A DNA stretch of 64,000 nt from Hyaloperonospora brassicae (lineage: Eukaryota; Oomycota; Peronosporomycetes; Peronosporales; Peronosporaceae), in assembly GCA_947650285.1 (NCBI GenBank), contig CANTFL010001076.1:1-64000 (forward strand). Direction: 5' to 3'. Of this stretch, positions 43,253 through 59,039 are shown in pieces. The position numbers and the translations under genes are program-made. Below the pieces are notes generated by a model. It was not told the DNA's origin. It saw nothing but the letters and a program-made list of their open reading frames with translations, and ran no database searches. How positions within the stretch are numbered: the first letter of the stretch is position 1; every line of letters starts with the position of its first letter.

Positions 43253-45446
43253 GCTATGGTGTCAATGGACGATTTCTTGTCCGAGTCGATAAGATATTAG
43301 CAAACATTCGTACAAACTGGTAGACCCGCTCGGGATGGAGGATAAGCAAGAACATATTATACATTATTTACAAAAATTAAGACCGGATAATATTACTACA
43401 TACCACGAAGAGAGCTAATGCGGCATCTTCGAGATGCTCAGATTTAGCAAAATTGTACCCGGATTATATAATAAGCATAAATAAGACAAACAACAGTTTT
43501 TAAAAATGTACAACATCAGAATACCAGAAAAAGCATGTGAATAACGAGGCGAAAGCGTCTAGGTGCTAAGGAGCTACTAGTGACTACTTAATGTTTTATT
43601 CGCCGCTGTAACTTTATAGCAAACATATAAAATATATTGGTTTTTACTATTCGCGTGATTTGAGAGTCCAGACAATTAGTAAGCCAAATACTGACAATTT
43701 TATCACAAAGAAGACCTTCAAGATATTTGCTTGTACGTTAATATAATTAGTAAATTTTCCACCTCTAACTCAGTCAAGGATATAATGTACTATCATAGTT
43801 TGTACAGTGGCGGATAAAAATTCCATTCCCGCTTTCTTACATAGTTTAGAGATTTCGGACGAGTAAACATATGGCTGGCAAAAATGTAGGAACTTCACAT
43901 TACAGGACACGACACTAATTATGTTGTTTCGGTAGGCTTACCGCGAGATTTCATTACCTTTACTACCCCTTGGCGAGTATAAGTCGTTAAAGCACCAATT
44001 ACGTGTAATTGAGAGCTATTAAATGGTATATATCGAGGAATGTTGAGTGGCGGATAAATATTAGGGTGTAACTTGTAATTATAGTAATCAATCAAGATAT
44101 TAAACTAAACCCATCTATTATATCACATAGACATTCAGATAATTCAGCGCGTATGAAAAATAATAAATTATTCAGGTGCAAATAGACGAAAATACTGATA
44201 CTAAAAGTATCAGACATGTAAAGGTAGCAATATGCAAGATCCGCAAACACAATCATTTTTTTTATCTCAAATAGGTCAAGTTTTTGAATTGAAAGTGCGA
44301 ATTATGCCTCAATCAATCGTTATAACGTTATAAAAATAGTTGAAACCTACCGATGATTCTATCATATATCAGGTTAGCTTTTTATAATCGCCGATCACAT
44401 AATTAAAACTCACTTGCACGGATCATGTCGTGGATAGTGGTTCAAGAGATAGATTGCAAAAGCTAAGTATTTAACCAGCCTTTTGATCTTTTCGACATAA
44501 AATATGATTTGTTTGCTAAGTTAAAAGCTTCATCGTCGATAGTTCACCGAGCAACCAATGATCTGTGGGATTGATAAATTCCGACATAGATTCAAAAGTT
44601 TACTGTCAATAGCTGTTGTTGCAAGCCTAGAGCGCGTTTGAAGAGTGTAGCTTATGTCGCAGAGTCCTCAGCTTACTTTAACTCGCTCTATTAAATTATT
44701 TTGACGTTTGAAACGAGGTGTTTCATGACACTATATGCTTACTGCTACTTAGTATATCGATTGATTACGTAGCGTTAGATATAGTACATAAGTTTCTATA
44801 TACTACACCCTAGATACTAATTGAAGTACATTGTTATCCTTTATCGCCTATCAGTGGGTCTATTATCACCATTAGCCAACAGGATGCGATCTGTGATTAT
44901 GTGTACATGGTGAGACCCCTTTTCAACGTAGGGTTATTAGGAGTAATGTATACAAAGAAAGGTTGATAATTCATATGAACCGCGCTTGAATAGCGCGTGT
45001 TTTCCTGACCCTTTTCAGAAGACCTTTAGTGACGTAACATAGAAAGCTTTTACCACTTTTTCGTTTAATCTTTATACGTGAGTACATATCTAGTGGTCAG
45101 CCTTTTACCAAAATAATATTTGTACATCCGTTAAAAATGCTACGTGGTACTTTGCACACATACTTCAATACATCTTCACGTTAAGTAAATAATCGTTATT
45201 GTTACCGTGTGCATAGATACTCATCATTTACACTCACCATCGAGATGAATTTCGGATGCGGGACCTCATCTTTAAAACAGATGTGGTGGTCGATATTTGC
45301 ATACTCGAGCGTTCAATTATTACGGCGCCTGGAACGGAATATTTACGGTCACGGTTCCTCCATTTAAGTTATTTGTTATATATCATCTTGAGTCCCCGTC
45401 GGTTCTGGATGATGAAAGAACTTTATTCGGCCTTTCAAGATAAATA

Positions 45447-45463
45447 AATATATATATATATAT
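45447..45463. repeat. (TA)n microsatellite
   Basis: Short run of TA units in the AT-rich region. Confidence 0.8.
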
Positions 45464-48400
45464 TTCTTTATTAGCGCTAATGTTCTTATCGATTGCTGAA
45501 TAGGAAACGTCTCACATCGCTTTTGATGTAATATAAGATTATTTCGAGATCGCCAATCTATCTTGTAGTTTCCTAATCTGTGTCGTACAGTATAAGTGTG
45601 CAAGATATCGCCTTTAGAGTACTTATAACTTATAATTGTCATAGAGATATTACTTGGATCTGTACATCGATCTTGGCTGTTAATCCCTTTGTATGTTTAA
45701 CTTCGTCAAATCGAACTGAATTTAGTCTTGCGTTTACTACATATCGCTCCGGCCAGCAAAAATATGTAAGTACGGTAACGATATGCGGCTGACTTTATTG
45801 GTCATCTGGAATCCGAGGGTACTGCCCGAATATTATTTTATGACACATACAGCCATGAATTTAAATTACCTCACCAACCAACTAGAATATGACCTCTCAG
45901 TATGTCTATTTTTCCTGCTGTCCTCTTCTAAAAGGATTTTCCTTCGAATATGTATCTAACTTCGTGACATGGACACAAAAAAATTGTCAAATATTATCGA
46001 AACCTGTATCTTTTATTAATAATATGGCATGTGTACCCAAATCTGATCACAGCTTTAGGTAAGAAACTCTTTATGGGCTACGATGGGTCTGATATATCAT
46101 GTTATCGTTTACACCTTTGTCACAGACTTCAAAGTACGACTACTACATTTGACTTCAATCGTTTGTCTTATAGATATACTACAGGTATGTAAAGTGTAAA
46201 TTACAAACATTGGGTGCCTATTACCGTGACTGCGCAATCTGTCAAAAAGTAGTCGATAATTTTAGTTGGCACCTAAATGGTGCATTACGTCATCTTAGGC
46301 GTTACATTTTGTTGTTCTGGGTCTAGCCAATCCATTTAACCTACTACACAATGTGCGACTGTGATACAAATTATAAATGAGAGTAACACCATTTTATATA
46401 AGTGGCCTACTCATCTCGTTGCTTATTGTTGCGTTGTGACTGCGATAACAATTAATAGATATCAAGAATGACCATCTTTTTTCGCATTTATTCTTATCTT
46501 CTACACCGGACAATCTGTGTAGGCCTGGGAAGGTTGTAAGGACTAATGTATCTAAAAGATGTCGTGCCTGTGTCAATTGTACCCCAGAACACTCAAGCAG
46601 GCATTATTTATTTCCTCATGTGTCAATATAACCGAATTTGTCAACCAGAATTTAACTTGCGTATTCTGCTCATGGGCGATATATAATCGACCAAACGACG
46701 TCAAAAACGATTTAAATAAATTGTTTCATAATGTTTCAGTCATATTTGACTTACTAAAGCAGTATAAAGTCCTGAATCGAGGAAGTCTACCTAGGTTTTA
46801 TCTTTGGTCACACGGTAGATCCATATTTCGGAATTTACATGAATTGTATCACATTTAGATCCGATCCATTTATCCAATGAGGTGAATCTCGTTTTACGTC
46901 CGAATCCCGAATTGATCGTACAATTGCAAGAAGGGAGCACCTTGTGAAAGATTGTTTTACACGTGAATCTTCAGAAGGACATCACCACATATTGTTAAAT
47001 AAAGAATATAACAGCGTAAGCCCTTATCAATTCCAACTTAATCTTTTTTTAGGCTAAGAAGCGGTAAGCCAGAAATAGACCCATAATCTGGTACAATTTT
47101 AAAAGGGCACATGTAAACGCAAGCATGCAGATATGAAAAGACCATAAATCTTGCATCCTCTCAAATAAAATAGTAAGTGAATAATTTGTACTCTTCCTAT
47201 TACGCGCTAGTATTTTGATTATGATACAAGCGTCAACTCAAATCGTAATAAGATTGGGTACTTGTGTTCTTTGTTATTCGTACTTATTCAAAAAAGGTGT
47301 TTTTGTGCAGCTTTAGCACAAACCTAACGCTGATTCGTCATGTTTTATAAACACTTCGTGGGTATCATCTCTGTTATCATATGATCAACCTTCGCATCAT
47401 ACCCCGACAGTTTCTGTTGCGGCTTTTGTCAAACCATGGCAGGTACCACTATATCATATCAAAGAATTCTGCTCCTCACGAATCCGTGACCACACAAGAA
47501 TGTTGTTTTAAACATTTACGCATATTCAAATTTTCACTGCGGTGTTCGCCAAATTCACATCATCGCTGTGCCCTTGGCTGGGCTGACCGTCTCCTCGCTA
47601 CACGCATCATTAGATAAACCTCCTATTGCTTTAATCAGTGGATTCGTTTACAAGACTGATGGTATTACCTTAGAAATCAATTGAACAGCTAGATGAGAAT
47701 AAAACGATGAAGTATGCCTGTAATTTGATCGTACTTGTCACAGGTACCAAAACTCTCGCAACGGGTAAAACGTTACGTGAAGACACAAACCCTTCGCGCA
47801 ACAACACTTAAACATCGCTTACCACATATCTCTCTCGACTCGACGGCAGACATCATTTATACTGCATATGCATAAATACATACATGTAATTCGTATCAAA
47901 TCAGTTGTCCAAATTGAACCAATTTTGTCACTCCTACCGTGAGAGACATAAGTGCGATGTTTTGTACTGATTACGCATCCTGGTATAATTATGAATATAT
48001 TTTCAGCGATCGGCGACAAAGCGCAACTTTCATTTACGTCAGAACGGTACTTCCAATGAAACATTTGATTAATTCTTGAATGAATCGTGCTTCGGCGAGT
48101 GATGCCTTGAAAGACTTAATCCTCAAAAATGCTAGAACCAAATGCTCTTATGATGTCTATTTACCAAGTTATATATAATATCGTCAGATTTCCGTCACAA
48201 TTGAGTGAAAGATGTTGTTGTGCAACTTTTTTATAAACAATTTGATCGTTATTATTTCATTGCGTCAGCCGAAATGTGTAACAACGTTTTTAAAGGAATA
48301 CAAGTAAATTGGCTAATGCGTGTCGCTGGTTGCAATCTGACATACAATATATATGAAAATTTTTATGATCTTATCGACGGACGAAGAAAGTAACGCTCAT

Positions 48401-51400
48401 CATTACGAATTAGCTCTTTGTCGTAGTGCGCGGATTAAATTAATTATACCCTTAGCATAAATTTCAAGTAAAGCTATCATTTTTGTGTATGAATGATCCT
48501 GGCAGAACATAGACTAGGTCGAATGAATACCGTTTCCTGAGTGCCCTAAAACGAGCTTGGCATCTATAGAATCCGCGTCACCATGCTAAACCGATTCCCA
48601 AATTAAGTAGATCGTCATCAACTTCTGATTGATCATGAAAAAGGGCAAACGCCCTTGACTACTAGTTTAAGCAGCATATTCTATGGAAATTGTTTATCGA
48701 AAAATACAATGAATTTATTACGCGCGTTGGAATTGATACAATCATTCTCATCTTGTATCACTTTCTGTGTCATATAAATGATGGCGTCAACATGAGAAGT
48801 GTATAAATAATTTTAACATCATATAAATATGATAATAATGGTAAATGTTGCAATTTACCTCCTTCTATCGTAAACATCACTATTTAATATAACCAATAAT
48901 ATAGATCATGCTGTAGTAGACATATTGTCATTGCGCGGACTAATATCCAAATACACCAGTCTGATTCTTAGTTGACCACCATCTAACATATAATGCGTAA
49001 GTATGTGTAGCTTTTATATATCTAATATCGTAGAAGAATGGTCGCAAACTTCCCTCTAAGACAGCTTTTATCATTAACGCCTGAGCTGTGCGTTATGCCA
49101 TAAATTTATTAGACTATTATAACGGATACCAAATCAGCATATAATTCTATATGATAAGCAATTCAACATGATAATTTCTCCGTTGTAGTACCTGAGTCGA
49201 TGAATACCATATTGTTTGCTTGACTTATTACTAAAATATAATCTCTATCGATTAAGACTTAAGCAATATAGATTTGTACTTATTTGTCATTCGCAATACA
49301 CTTGATGCTCTTCATCGTCAATAAAAATTATATATACATATTTTTTTGCATAATAACGCCTAAAAACGTTGCCGTAGATGGCCGCAGATAGACCCGGCCG
49401 ACAACTAGATCATGCAGCATCAAACTGATCGTTTGATCGATCGTTCACGACTCAAAGAATTTGTTAAAAAGAATAAATGACGATGCGAAAGCTAGCATTA
49501 TTTTGAAACGAACATTTAACATAGGCTTAATATTCTGAAGACCGCTATATTTGTATGCAAAGGCAATTATTTCAGGATTTATAATAAGTCACTTTGAGGA
49601 AGATTTCATGCCGAGAAAATTAATTTTCAGTAAAAAAGTTTGCGATTAATTGATGTTGTTGCTCATGTTAAAATGACGTAGGGAACATGCAATATAGCAT
49701 TAGATATCTTGTTGAATTACATGCGCTTCAACCGTATTCTGATGCAGTTCACTCACATCTATTTGTTAACAAGGATAATATGTATTTAAAAATACCCATG
49801 GAAATAGGTACGGGAAGACGAAGTTATACATAGTTGACAGAAATTATAAACATATAGGAGCAAAGAGGGCAAGCATGACAGTGACACAAATGTACACAAA
49901 AAAAAGTAAAAAGAGGACTTAGATTATTGTGACACAATCATACCTCGACTAGAGAATTTTATAGATATCTGTATATGCAATTATTGCTCATACAGTGGCA
50001 GTAAGGGTACTTATAAATGATGAAAAATTGCATTTGACTGCTTTCAGAGCTGCGCCGAGTGGGCAACATATGAGCACTAAATTTTATGTATAAGCAAACT
50101 TCGCAAAACGTAGGGTAAACATAGACTTAACTTGGATGATATGAGTAAATGCTGCAATTTATCGAAGAGTAAATTGCAATAAACAATAAACTGGCCGTTA
50201 TTCGTTTGCGTATCAGTGTCAAAGGATAGTAGGTGAATATTGAAATAATGCAATGTAAAGCACTAAATTATCATGGCTGATAGAAGGTTTAATTTTGTTC
50301 ATATATATATTATTAAACCGGTTAGTCTAGACGGGGCGGTATCACAAACACACGGCTTGAATTGGGTTATTAAAATCAGCCCCAGTCTATCGCCAACGGC
50401 TCCTATTTACGAAAAACATACAGAATATTTTTTTTACCAAAATGTCCTGTGCTTATTGCTATTAATAATTAAAATTTTCAATTTTTAAGTTCCATCTCTC
50501 TATCATACGTCAGGTAGAGCTATCGGCAAAAAGTCTACAAAGAATTTCAAGAATCTTATTTTTCGTAAAACACAGTAAGATGTCATCCTATCAGTTGCCT
50601 ATCCCATTAATGTCTTTTATTTTTATTATCAGCGTAGGGGTGAATCTTTCTCTATCAAGCTTGACATTTGTATCCTATCAATAAAATCAGCAATTCTTAA
50701 ATTTTAAGGTATCTTTATCAGTCCAATATCGAGTCAGGTTAATCATTTCTACACCAGTTTTTTTAAAGTAAATTCTTTCAGTAAAATAATATACGTTATA
50801 AAAACAATAGTAATAAGGTGAACTCGTGACTTAATATGTACAAATAATTGCTGCTCGAAAGTATAATTTACGGGTGGTATTCAATGCAATTTTAGATAAT
50901 ATAATTCATTGACATCTACTTTTTTTAATTTGGGTAAAACAGCCTTTCTCAGAATGTTTAATAATTTTCGCGCGCAATTCTTGGCTAGCAAATAGGAGTT
51001 GTGAATACTTGCATATAAATATTTATAGAGGTGAAGATGAAGAGATTGGTGAGTTCCTTATATAATCGCAACATAGCATTTTTCTTGGATTTATTTCTTT
51101 ACATAAGGCCCATACAATTTTTACTTAAGCTTGAAGATAAGGCTAAAAGGCATCTTCATATATTTTATAAATCGGGGTTTTCGTAAGCTGTAGAAGCCAA
51201 ACAGTCTTTGCGCTCTTGCAAATAATGTAAAAGTAGACGTGAAGTATTTAGTGTCAGTCTTATATTGTAGTACTACAATACGCATTTCATCAACGATACA
51301 TTTTGAAGTGGTAAAGTTGCACATGACGTACGTCCAGTACGATTATCATTGCATGCTGGTCCCACGTAATAGCCGATCCTTTACGTATCATGTTCCTTGA

Positions 51401-54400
51401 CATCACGATAATTCCACGCAACATTGGTATCGTTTCGTCCCATCTGTCAATTATTTAGCTCATTAGCCAATCAAATGAAGTCGAAACTTACCGGTAACTG
51501 GCCTTGCGATTGAAGCATATGTTTTTACTACACGTCGAGAACAAAACTATTCCAGCGCAATCAGCATAAGTGATATGACTCGCTACACCCGTAAATCTGA
51601 TGCACGTGGGATGAAGTCCGATGACATATTTTGATCATCAATGTAGCCACCTTCTCTCAAGAGTTACTCAACGCTTTTGGTTCTTTAATGGAAATGTAAC
51701 AAATATGTTTATGGCATCTTGTAGATTCATCAAGTGTTAATGGGGTCAGCGTGGTTGTACACGTTACAGGTCGTTTATCTGGCTAAAAAGTCAACAGAAT
51801 CGAATGATTGCAATAACTATCTGCTGTACGATGAAGAATGAGATGCTTCAGTTGCTGACATATTCATACACCTGGAAAGCGTTTCAAAATAGCCTCTCAC
51901 ACAAATTATATTTAGGTTTGGTAATTTGTGAATTAGTACGTAGATGTTATTTAGCATGCATCGCGCTAGTTGCATTTCAAGTTGACAAGCTCATGTCCTC
52001 CGCGCAAGCTAATGCAAGATATAGCAATCCCGCCCAAAGTATAGCTGTGCTCGTCGAATAACCGAAAATGTGAGTTTACGCGTGATATCCAGGTTTTACA
52101 CACGAGAGTTGAGGTGATGAGTCAAGAAATACGAGATAAATCGCGTTATTCAGGTTTTTTTTTATAATCGAGGTAAGGTGAAGAGTTAAGAAATGTTCAA
52201 GTGGTCACTGCTGTTGGTCATCCAATTAGATAAGTATTGGACGCTAATTATTGAATTCGATAGTCATGAAGAGATAATTATGTTAGCATTGTGGTCTTTT
52301 TATCTTGCATATCTGAAGTATAAAATCGGATTTATTAAGCACTTCACCACAATAAAGATGCTCAATACATAACTTTATACCCCACATATAGGTGCATTAT
52401 ATGGCTCATCCACCCTTTTTCCTCTCTAGCAAGTGCGAACGTTTTGCTAAATATTCGATTCGTCCGACGCATTATATGTATGTAAGAGGTTAAGAATATA
52501 TAATTTTATTAGGTCTTAACTGCGAGTCTGTCCGGAATGTATCGCCCAAATACATCAGTATCTAATCAATCTATAGAGATGAACATAGAGTCGAATGCAG
52601 CGTAAATCTTGGCATTAGTCCTTTATATAATCTATAGACATGACAAGTGTACCCTAATGATTAACTTAAATAAAAAAGTACAAAATTTATTATGCGGATA
52701 GCATTGCTTGAGCTGCAGCCAAATAAATTGCGAGTTGTTTTACATATATAATATGTAGTGCAATAAGCAATATTATAGCGGCATAGGAAGTAAATGTTTA
52801 TACTTAATGGATAAGACAAGAAATGATGAATGTTAAAAGTGTGATAATGAATAGGCAGGAACAGTACAAGATTATATCTCCTTAGGCCAAGTGTAATGGC
52901 TTAAACCAAACGAATCCTCCTCACAATTCAGATTCCTTCTATCATCAAACCAATATCTACATATACCCCGTGTTACATTGTTTGGGTTGAGTATGCTCAC
53001 CGCTTGTGGAGTCATGTTTGGTCACACGCATATCGTGATTCTAATTTTTATATTTATACATGACGTCAGGATTGTTGGATAGAATTCGTGGTATCTACGT
53101 ACTACGCGAAAGATTACAGAGGTCGGTCAACATCATTTCATTGACCCCTTTCGCAGCTTCAAGCGTATTTCTTTTTATCTTGTTGTCCCGGCGCCTTTAT
53201 ACGTTCTCATCTAGACTTCGTTTATTTAATATGATTCTTCTGGCCATCTACTTTTTGATTTCTAGACTATGACCTTTGATTTTTTTGGGGCCACACCAGT
53301 GTTCAATATTTCTACCAGATCTTTGCTACACATATCATGAGATCTTCAATGCTGTTTTAATTGCGACAAAGATGTACGATATTGCATTGATATACACTGA
53401 TACGAATTAGTATTCCATTTAGAAGACTATCTATATGACGCTAATCAGCTACACACTGTATCAGAGTTTAGGCCAGTTTTGACATAAGTAGAGATCATGC
53501 GCCACGAGTAAGCAAGGGCACAATCTTCGCTAGACGCTATTCTGATAAAAATTTGAAATAATGGGCAAGGAGGCTGTTTAGGATGGAAACGAAATCTAAG
53601 CATGGACGATGCTGTTATATGGAAGCTTTTAGTGGCTATCGCAAAGAAGTTAGATAAATGGGTAGGAAAACCTTTCTGCGGATTTCATCTTGATGTAAGA
53701 GACTTGTTATCAGGCACGTGAGTGGGTGAATGACGTTATGTAGGTCATCCCCGTAGCACTGCAAAATCAATGAGTGTGCACATCGACACGCTATAGATAA
53801 ATATTAAATTAAGGCGCCCGTACTTGTAGTTGTAATTACTGGTAGTCAACGCATCGGCAGATGCAGTCAAAATTTGTTGTTGCGTCTCTGTTCATCCATC
53901 CCTTCGCGATATGAAACAATTATCTAGCGAAGGAAGGACGCTAGCGTGATGAAGAAGGTAAGTTAATGATATTTGCTGCTGATCATCTCTTGCTTTGGGA
54001 CGTACAATAGCTGGTAACGTTCTGACAACCGTATTTATTGAATATACTATAGACATAGAGAAATTGCCTGTCATTATTAGATTAAAATAAATAAGGGATT
54101 GTGCTCTCGTTGGCTTCTAAATTGTAAAATATTGATGAAATTTAAAGTGAAAATTGATTCGCATGATCTTCATCTTCAAGCAATCTATCAATCGAATCAA
54201 TTATCTTAATTATGATATTCTTCTATAAAAGCATCACGCATTTGATCTAAAGAATGATCGGATACACGCGACGTGATATCTCTAAGAAGCTCAGAAAATG
54301 ATTCTTTGCATGATACCCATACTCCATCATCTTCTTTATAATGCTTAGAGGTGTGTCGAGACCAGATGTACCCTTGAAGGAGATCTCAATAAAGGTAAAG

Positions 54401-55784
54401 GTCTTTTTAGAAAAATATATATGTTGTCGAAACGCCTGGGACAGCAATATACGCTTGTTCTGACTATGATATACGTAATATTCGTACTACACGTCAATTC
54501 AATATTATCTACTGTTTCTTAATTTTATTGTCATTGTCTACAATACAATTATAAGCATTGACCTTAATTCGAGCGACTGTCAATTATAAATGTCAATCTC
54601 GTCTACTCATAATCTCTTCTGTTTGTGCTCCACCGCTTTTTTATTCCCTCCGAGCTAATTGTTCCATATATGGCCGCCAATCGCAGCCGATTAAAACTCG
54701 TAAATCGTTCATTTATAAAGAGCTGCAATATGTCAGGCTCACAGCCACATGTGTACAATATTTACCCATTTTTTTGTACCATGTGTCACGCTTCATCGAT
54801 CTCAGTACGCACGCCATAAAATCTGCTCATTGGCATTTCACAGCGATCACGCATTACGCCAGACGCATGACTGCTATAGCACCTAAGTCTAGCAATATTA
54901 TGGTGTCAGTGAGGAATTTATATATACTGCGATAATGTCATGAACATGCAATCAATGTTGCTGACAACATTAACTTTGCTTCATGTGCTTGAAATTATCG
55001 CCTTATCCCAACGAGGTTTGAATCGGGGGTTTGTGCCAATAATATATTGTCCGGATGCAGGTACCGACTCGTTTACATCCCTACCACCGAGAAAATGCTC
55101 CAATTCCTAAGCTTTGGTAGCGGTCTTGAAGACACAGGAACACGTTTTGCTTATAGATCTTAATGTTTAGTTTCTCGGTCAGAGATCCTTTGATTGCTCA
55201 ACTTATAGTCGCCAGTTGCACGCTGGTTTCATCATGACTTAATAGTGACATTGGATCGTTGTTCACACCTTTCGGCTTGTCCGTATCCATGAATATACAA
55301 TTTACATAGCTATAAATGCCAAAGGAGCAATCCATTGAGGTAGTTAAGTCGTTGCTCAAACTTTCTAGCTTTTTCATGGTATCCAACTTCGAAAACCTTT
55401 GCTAGTTGGATCTAGGCGGGACTCACATTATTCGGAATAAAAACCTTGTTTTAAGTTGTTTTATAACCGATATGCATGGGTAGTATGAAAGATTAAAATA
55501 TACAGTGATGACGTGAACCGAAATGCTGCGGATTATTGATGGTAGAAATTAAGAAAGATACCTTGTTTATTGGATATTGATAGGAGATGAGAGTCCCGTT
55601 TTCGCTGTATACTGAAAGGCGTTGATGACGCGCTCTTATCGATAGCGTAAATATATTTTTTTAATTTTTGGCTCGGTAATGATTCGCTTCAAGCGCAAAT
55701 ATGTTGTCTAGCTCATAAACCCATTCACATACAGACCTATTATCATAACCTAATGATTGCTTCTGGTATACTAATACGAAATGA

Positions 55785-56360
55785 TTAATTAGTAATGGCA
55801 CAGTATCCGTAAGTCGGATACCGCAAATACCTAATAATGTATAATGGCATATAAATCCTAGCGTACAATGGGTCGTCCCATAATAGATGTAGAAAACCGA
55901 CAACCTGAATGCATAGTACATTGATGGTACCAATCGACAGAATTCGGTAAAAGAAAAAAACATTCCGAACAACCGGCCGAAAACATTTGACTAAGTCCCA
56001 TGGATGAATCGTCTCAAAAAATATATCGAACTCACGACAGGCGATTAGAGGTATTCCATAAGTAGAGATGAGTATCTTTGGAATACGATGCGGCTTTCTC
56101 TTCTGTCTCCATTTATATCTTGCCAGTGCGTGAATCTTCCGGGTGTGCGCCAGCTTGCATAGAATGTCGTTCCACGGTAAATTATATCAAGTAAAAACCC
56201 CGTTCAGCCACTTCTTCATTTTTATGATATAGAAGGCCCTAAATGTCTTCGCTAGAAATTCTTCATTGCCGCCCTTACCATTGTCAACGTTAATGGTACA
56301 CTTCTCCATCACAGCAACGAAGCATGAATCAGACGGGTCAATGAGGATGAATGTTTTCAT
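55785..56360 (-). pseudogene. Candidate decayed protein-coding gene, unknown family
   Basis: On the minus strand an ATG at 56360 opens 57 codons to a TGA at 56187-56189. The same frame then stays open for 133 more codons to a TAA at 55785-55787. A run of 190 codons with a single stop is unusual in DNA this AT-rich. Composition is protein-like, with charged and hydrophobic residues mixed (for example FLAKTFRAFYIIKMKKWLNG). There is no signal peptide or motif that I recognise. It could be a transposase relic, a recently broken gene or chance. Confidence 0.3.
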
Positions 56361-58855
56361 TTAACAGACAGTGACAGATTTCGGTGCCATACATTTATGA
56401 CATATTATTAAATTTTGTAGACACGACCGGTTTCATCTCGGACAGCACGAACGACGATGAAAATATATTTTTTGATATCTTCTTTCTAACGTATTATGGC
56501 GTATGTAATTTTAATATTAAGATAAAAAAAAACTCGAATTAGCACATGTGTGATGCTCCTCTACTTATAAAATAATTTTAATTGCGTTATTTTGGCCAAA
56601 ATCGATTTGCATTTGTTTGTGACGAAGGATATTATTTACTTCAAATAAATTACAGAGAGGCCAGCATTGCCAAAATTTTAAGGAAAATGCAGCGTAAAAG
56701 GCCTCATAATTTGCTATTTTCTTGACGCATAAACATTAAACTGAATTTGTTCCGCCAAATTATGTTGGATTGATTTCATAATGCGAATAATTTACCTTTA
56801 TCAGTCGAACGGCTAAAACTGCGAAACGATGGATCAAGTATTCGCTATATATAATTGGCTTCCTACTACTGATATGTTATCCTAGTCTGAGGAGCAAACT
56901 AACTTTTGGTGGTCGCAGTTGTCATCATGTCTATACATAGCACAGAGGGTCTCGACCCTCCCACGTCACCTTTTTAAAACCTTAATGATATTCTTAATTT
57001 TTTAAGATTTTAAAAGGGTTCGAGGGTTTCGAATTCGTAGAAGTCCTCCCGATCATTCGATATTTTTTACATAGCACCAGAGTGCATTGCTTATGTCCTT
57101 TCCGTTCAACACATTCGTTTTGTAAGTTCTTCATGTAGGATTGCTTTTGGCATTTTCCGTCTGACACTATGCCATAGTCAACTTAAGGCATAAACCATTA
57201 TTTGGCCTACTGATATTTGCTAATTGTTGCCGACGTTTCTAATTACGTGAACGCGACTTTTGCGTTGCCTAAAGTGGCCAAAATGTGGAAGCTCGACACA
57301 TGATATACAACAATAATTGCGGGAGTGATGTCATCACTAAGTCGACTATAAATAGACACCAGTACTTCACGAAAAACTTAAATAATTATGTTATTATATA
57401 CATATTGCCACAAATTATTAACGGTAAGATTGATAGACGACCACTTCAGACATTAACACGCGGCAGCACTTGGCAACACGCGCGTTATATAATGTTAGTC
57501 AAGAGTAGGAAAAATATCACTTATCGGTAAAAGACGAAAAGATGCGCGCAACTAGTGCTTATCAGCTGTTAATTATCTACATGTTAATGGACGATGCAGT
57601 TTACTAAACTCCGAAAACATAATAATGAGTGATATCAGCATAATGACCAATTGATATTCTTCCTGTTCAATTACGTGTTTGCAAGTATCCGACAGAATGT
57701 TCTCTACCCGACATTGTACGTGTAATTTAACGGCGTTCATGTAGCTATAAGAACTGCATATTATATTCCACCATCATGAATAGTCTCACGTGACCAATAG
57801 CATCAGCCTTATCGGCACAAAAAGGAATCTGTGAGAGAAGACAGATAAGCCTCTGCCTCTGTATGCGCATGCTATGTCGAAGCGGACGTCAGTAGCCGGC
57901 GTTGCTAATTCTGCCCCAATCGTTAACATCAAAATGGCGTCGTGGCCCGACTTAAGAAAGTCGGTTTAGCGGCTACTTTAGCCGCGAGCACTCAATCTCC
58001 ATCCTGTCAAGTCGAAAATTACACAGCAGCAGCTGATTGGTAGACACAAGAATTAGAGACGGTCAAAAAGATCTGTAAAAGCATAGCAGTCAATGGGTGT
58101 CGTTTAACACCGTATTCAAGCCATGCCGTCAAACTTTACGTCGAAGATGCACGCGGTGGCCTTTGATGTCCCGGCGAATGAGGGATTAGGAGCTACACTC
58201 TGGTTGTATCACGATACGATCAATCGAGTTAGTAGTCAATCCTATAAGCGAAATATTACATTCGCTTCTGCCGTTTGTTTAGCAGTAATAGTACGTGTTC
58301 AAATTGCGCCTTTTTGCGCACACATTATCTAACCTAGCACATCCTCCTTTTTTGCGTGAACTCCTCTCTTCCGAGTGTAATTCCTTTTCATTGTCTTATC
58401 TTCTTAGAATTTAGTACCTAACGTATCGGTAAATGAATCTTGACACATCGTTATCGACAACAATGTGGACGTCACATGATAGCACGAGAATACAAGTTCC
58501 GTTTAAATGTCTTGAGCCGATGTTTCGAATCATTCAAATTTTGAAACAAATGTCAAAACTCGCAAAGCTAGACCAAAATCATTACGGATGAGTAGTGTGG
58601 ACACTTCCTCAATGAGGTGCCGACACGACATCTCATCAAGCTCATCACGCATGTTGAGGGTAACACTATCTCATCCTCGGACGCGTCTCTTCGTGTTGGG
58701 ATATTAACAGGAGGCAGGCAGCGGCGTGGGATTTTTGGCCGTCCTCATACGCGGACATCAATAGCTACATCCTGAACGGGTTATGCGTCTACGCTTGCGA
58801 AAGCAGAATATCTGAAACTTCAGAACGCGAAATTAAAGTGGAGGGAGACAGTTGT

Positions 58856-59038
58856 GTAGAGGATCACGAAATACGACAATGATGTGCGTGTTTTGAGTAA
58901 GGAAACTGCGGGGACAGTGGTATTCGAACGTTCAGGAGTAAGTGATCAGTTTACGAGGGGGTTGATACATTCAGCAGTATTTAACTCTTTATACTACTTT
59001 TCATTTTGTAGCACAGAGAAGCAGTTAGCTTTCGTTAT
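58856..59038 (+). repeat. 5' LTR of the Copia element
   Basis: Starts TGTAGAGGAT. Aligned by eye with the 3' LTR, it shares long words such as GCGGGGACAGTGGTATTCGAA, AGTGATCAGTTTACGAG and CACAGAGAAGCA, with frequent substitutions between them. The right boundary is uncertain by a few bases. Confidence 0.85.
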
Positions 59039-59039
59039 A

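Larger units (their letters stand above)
38901..58855. other. AT-rich, almost gene-free region
   Basis: About 20 kb of visibly AT-rich DNA. Open frames are short, stops are dense on both strands, and AT runs are common. Apart from the doubtful remnants listed separately (39417-39988, 42112-42324, 55785-56360) and two TA repeats, I see no genes, no rRNA or tRNA, and no long tandem repeats. The look is of old, mutated transposon-derived DNA. Confidence 0.65.

Noticed and set aside
38901..58855. CRISPR, rRNA or satellite arrays in the AT-rich region
   Set aside because: No regularly spaced or tandem long repeats seen; only TA microsatellites.
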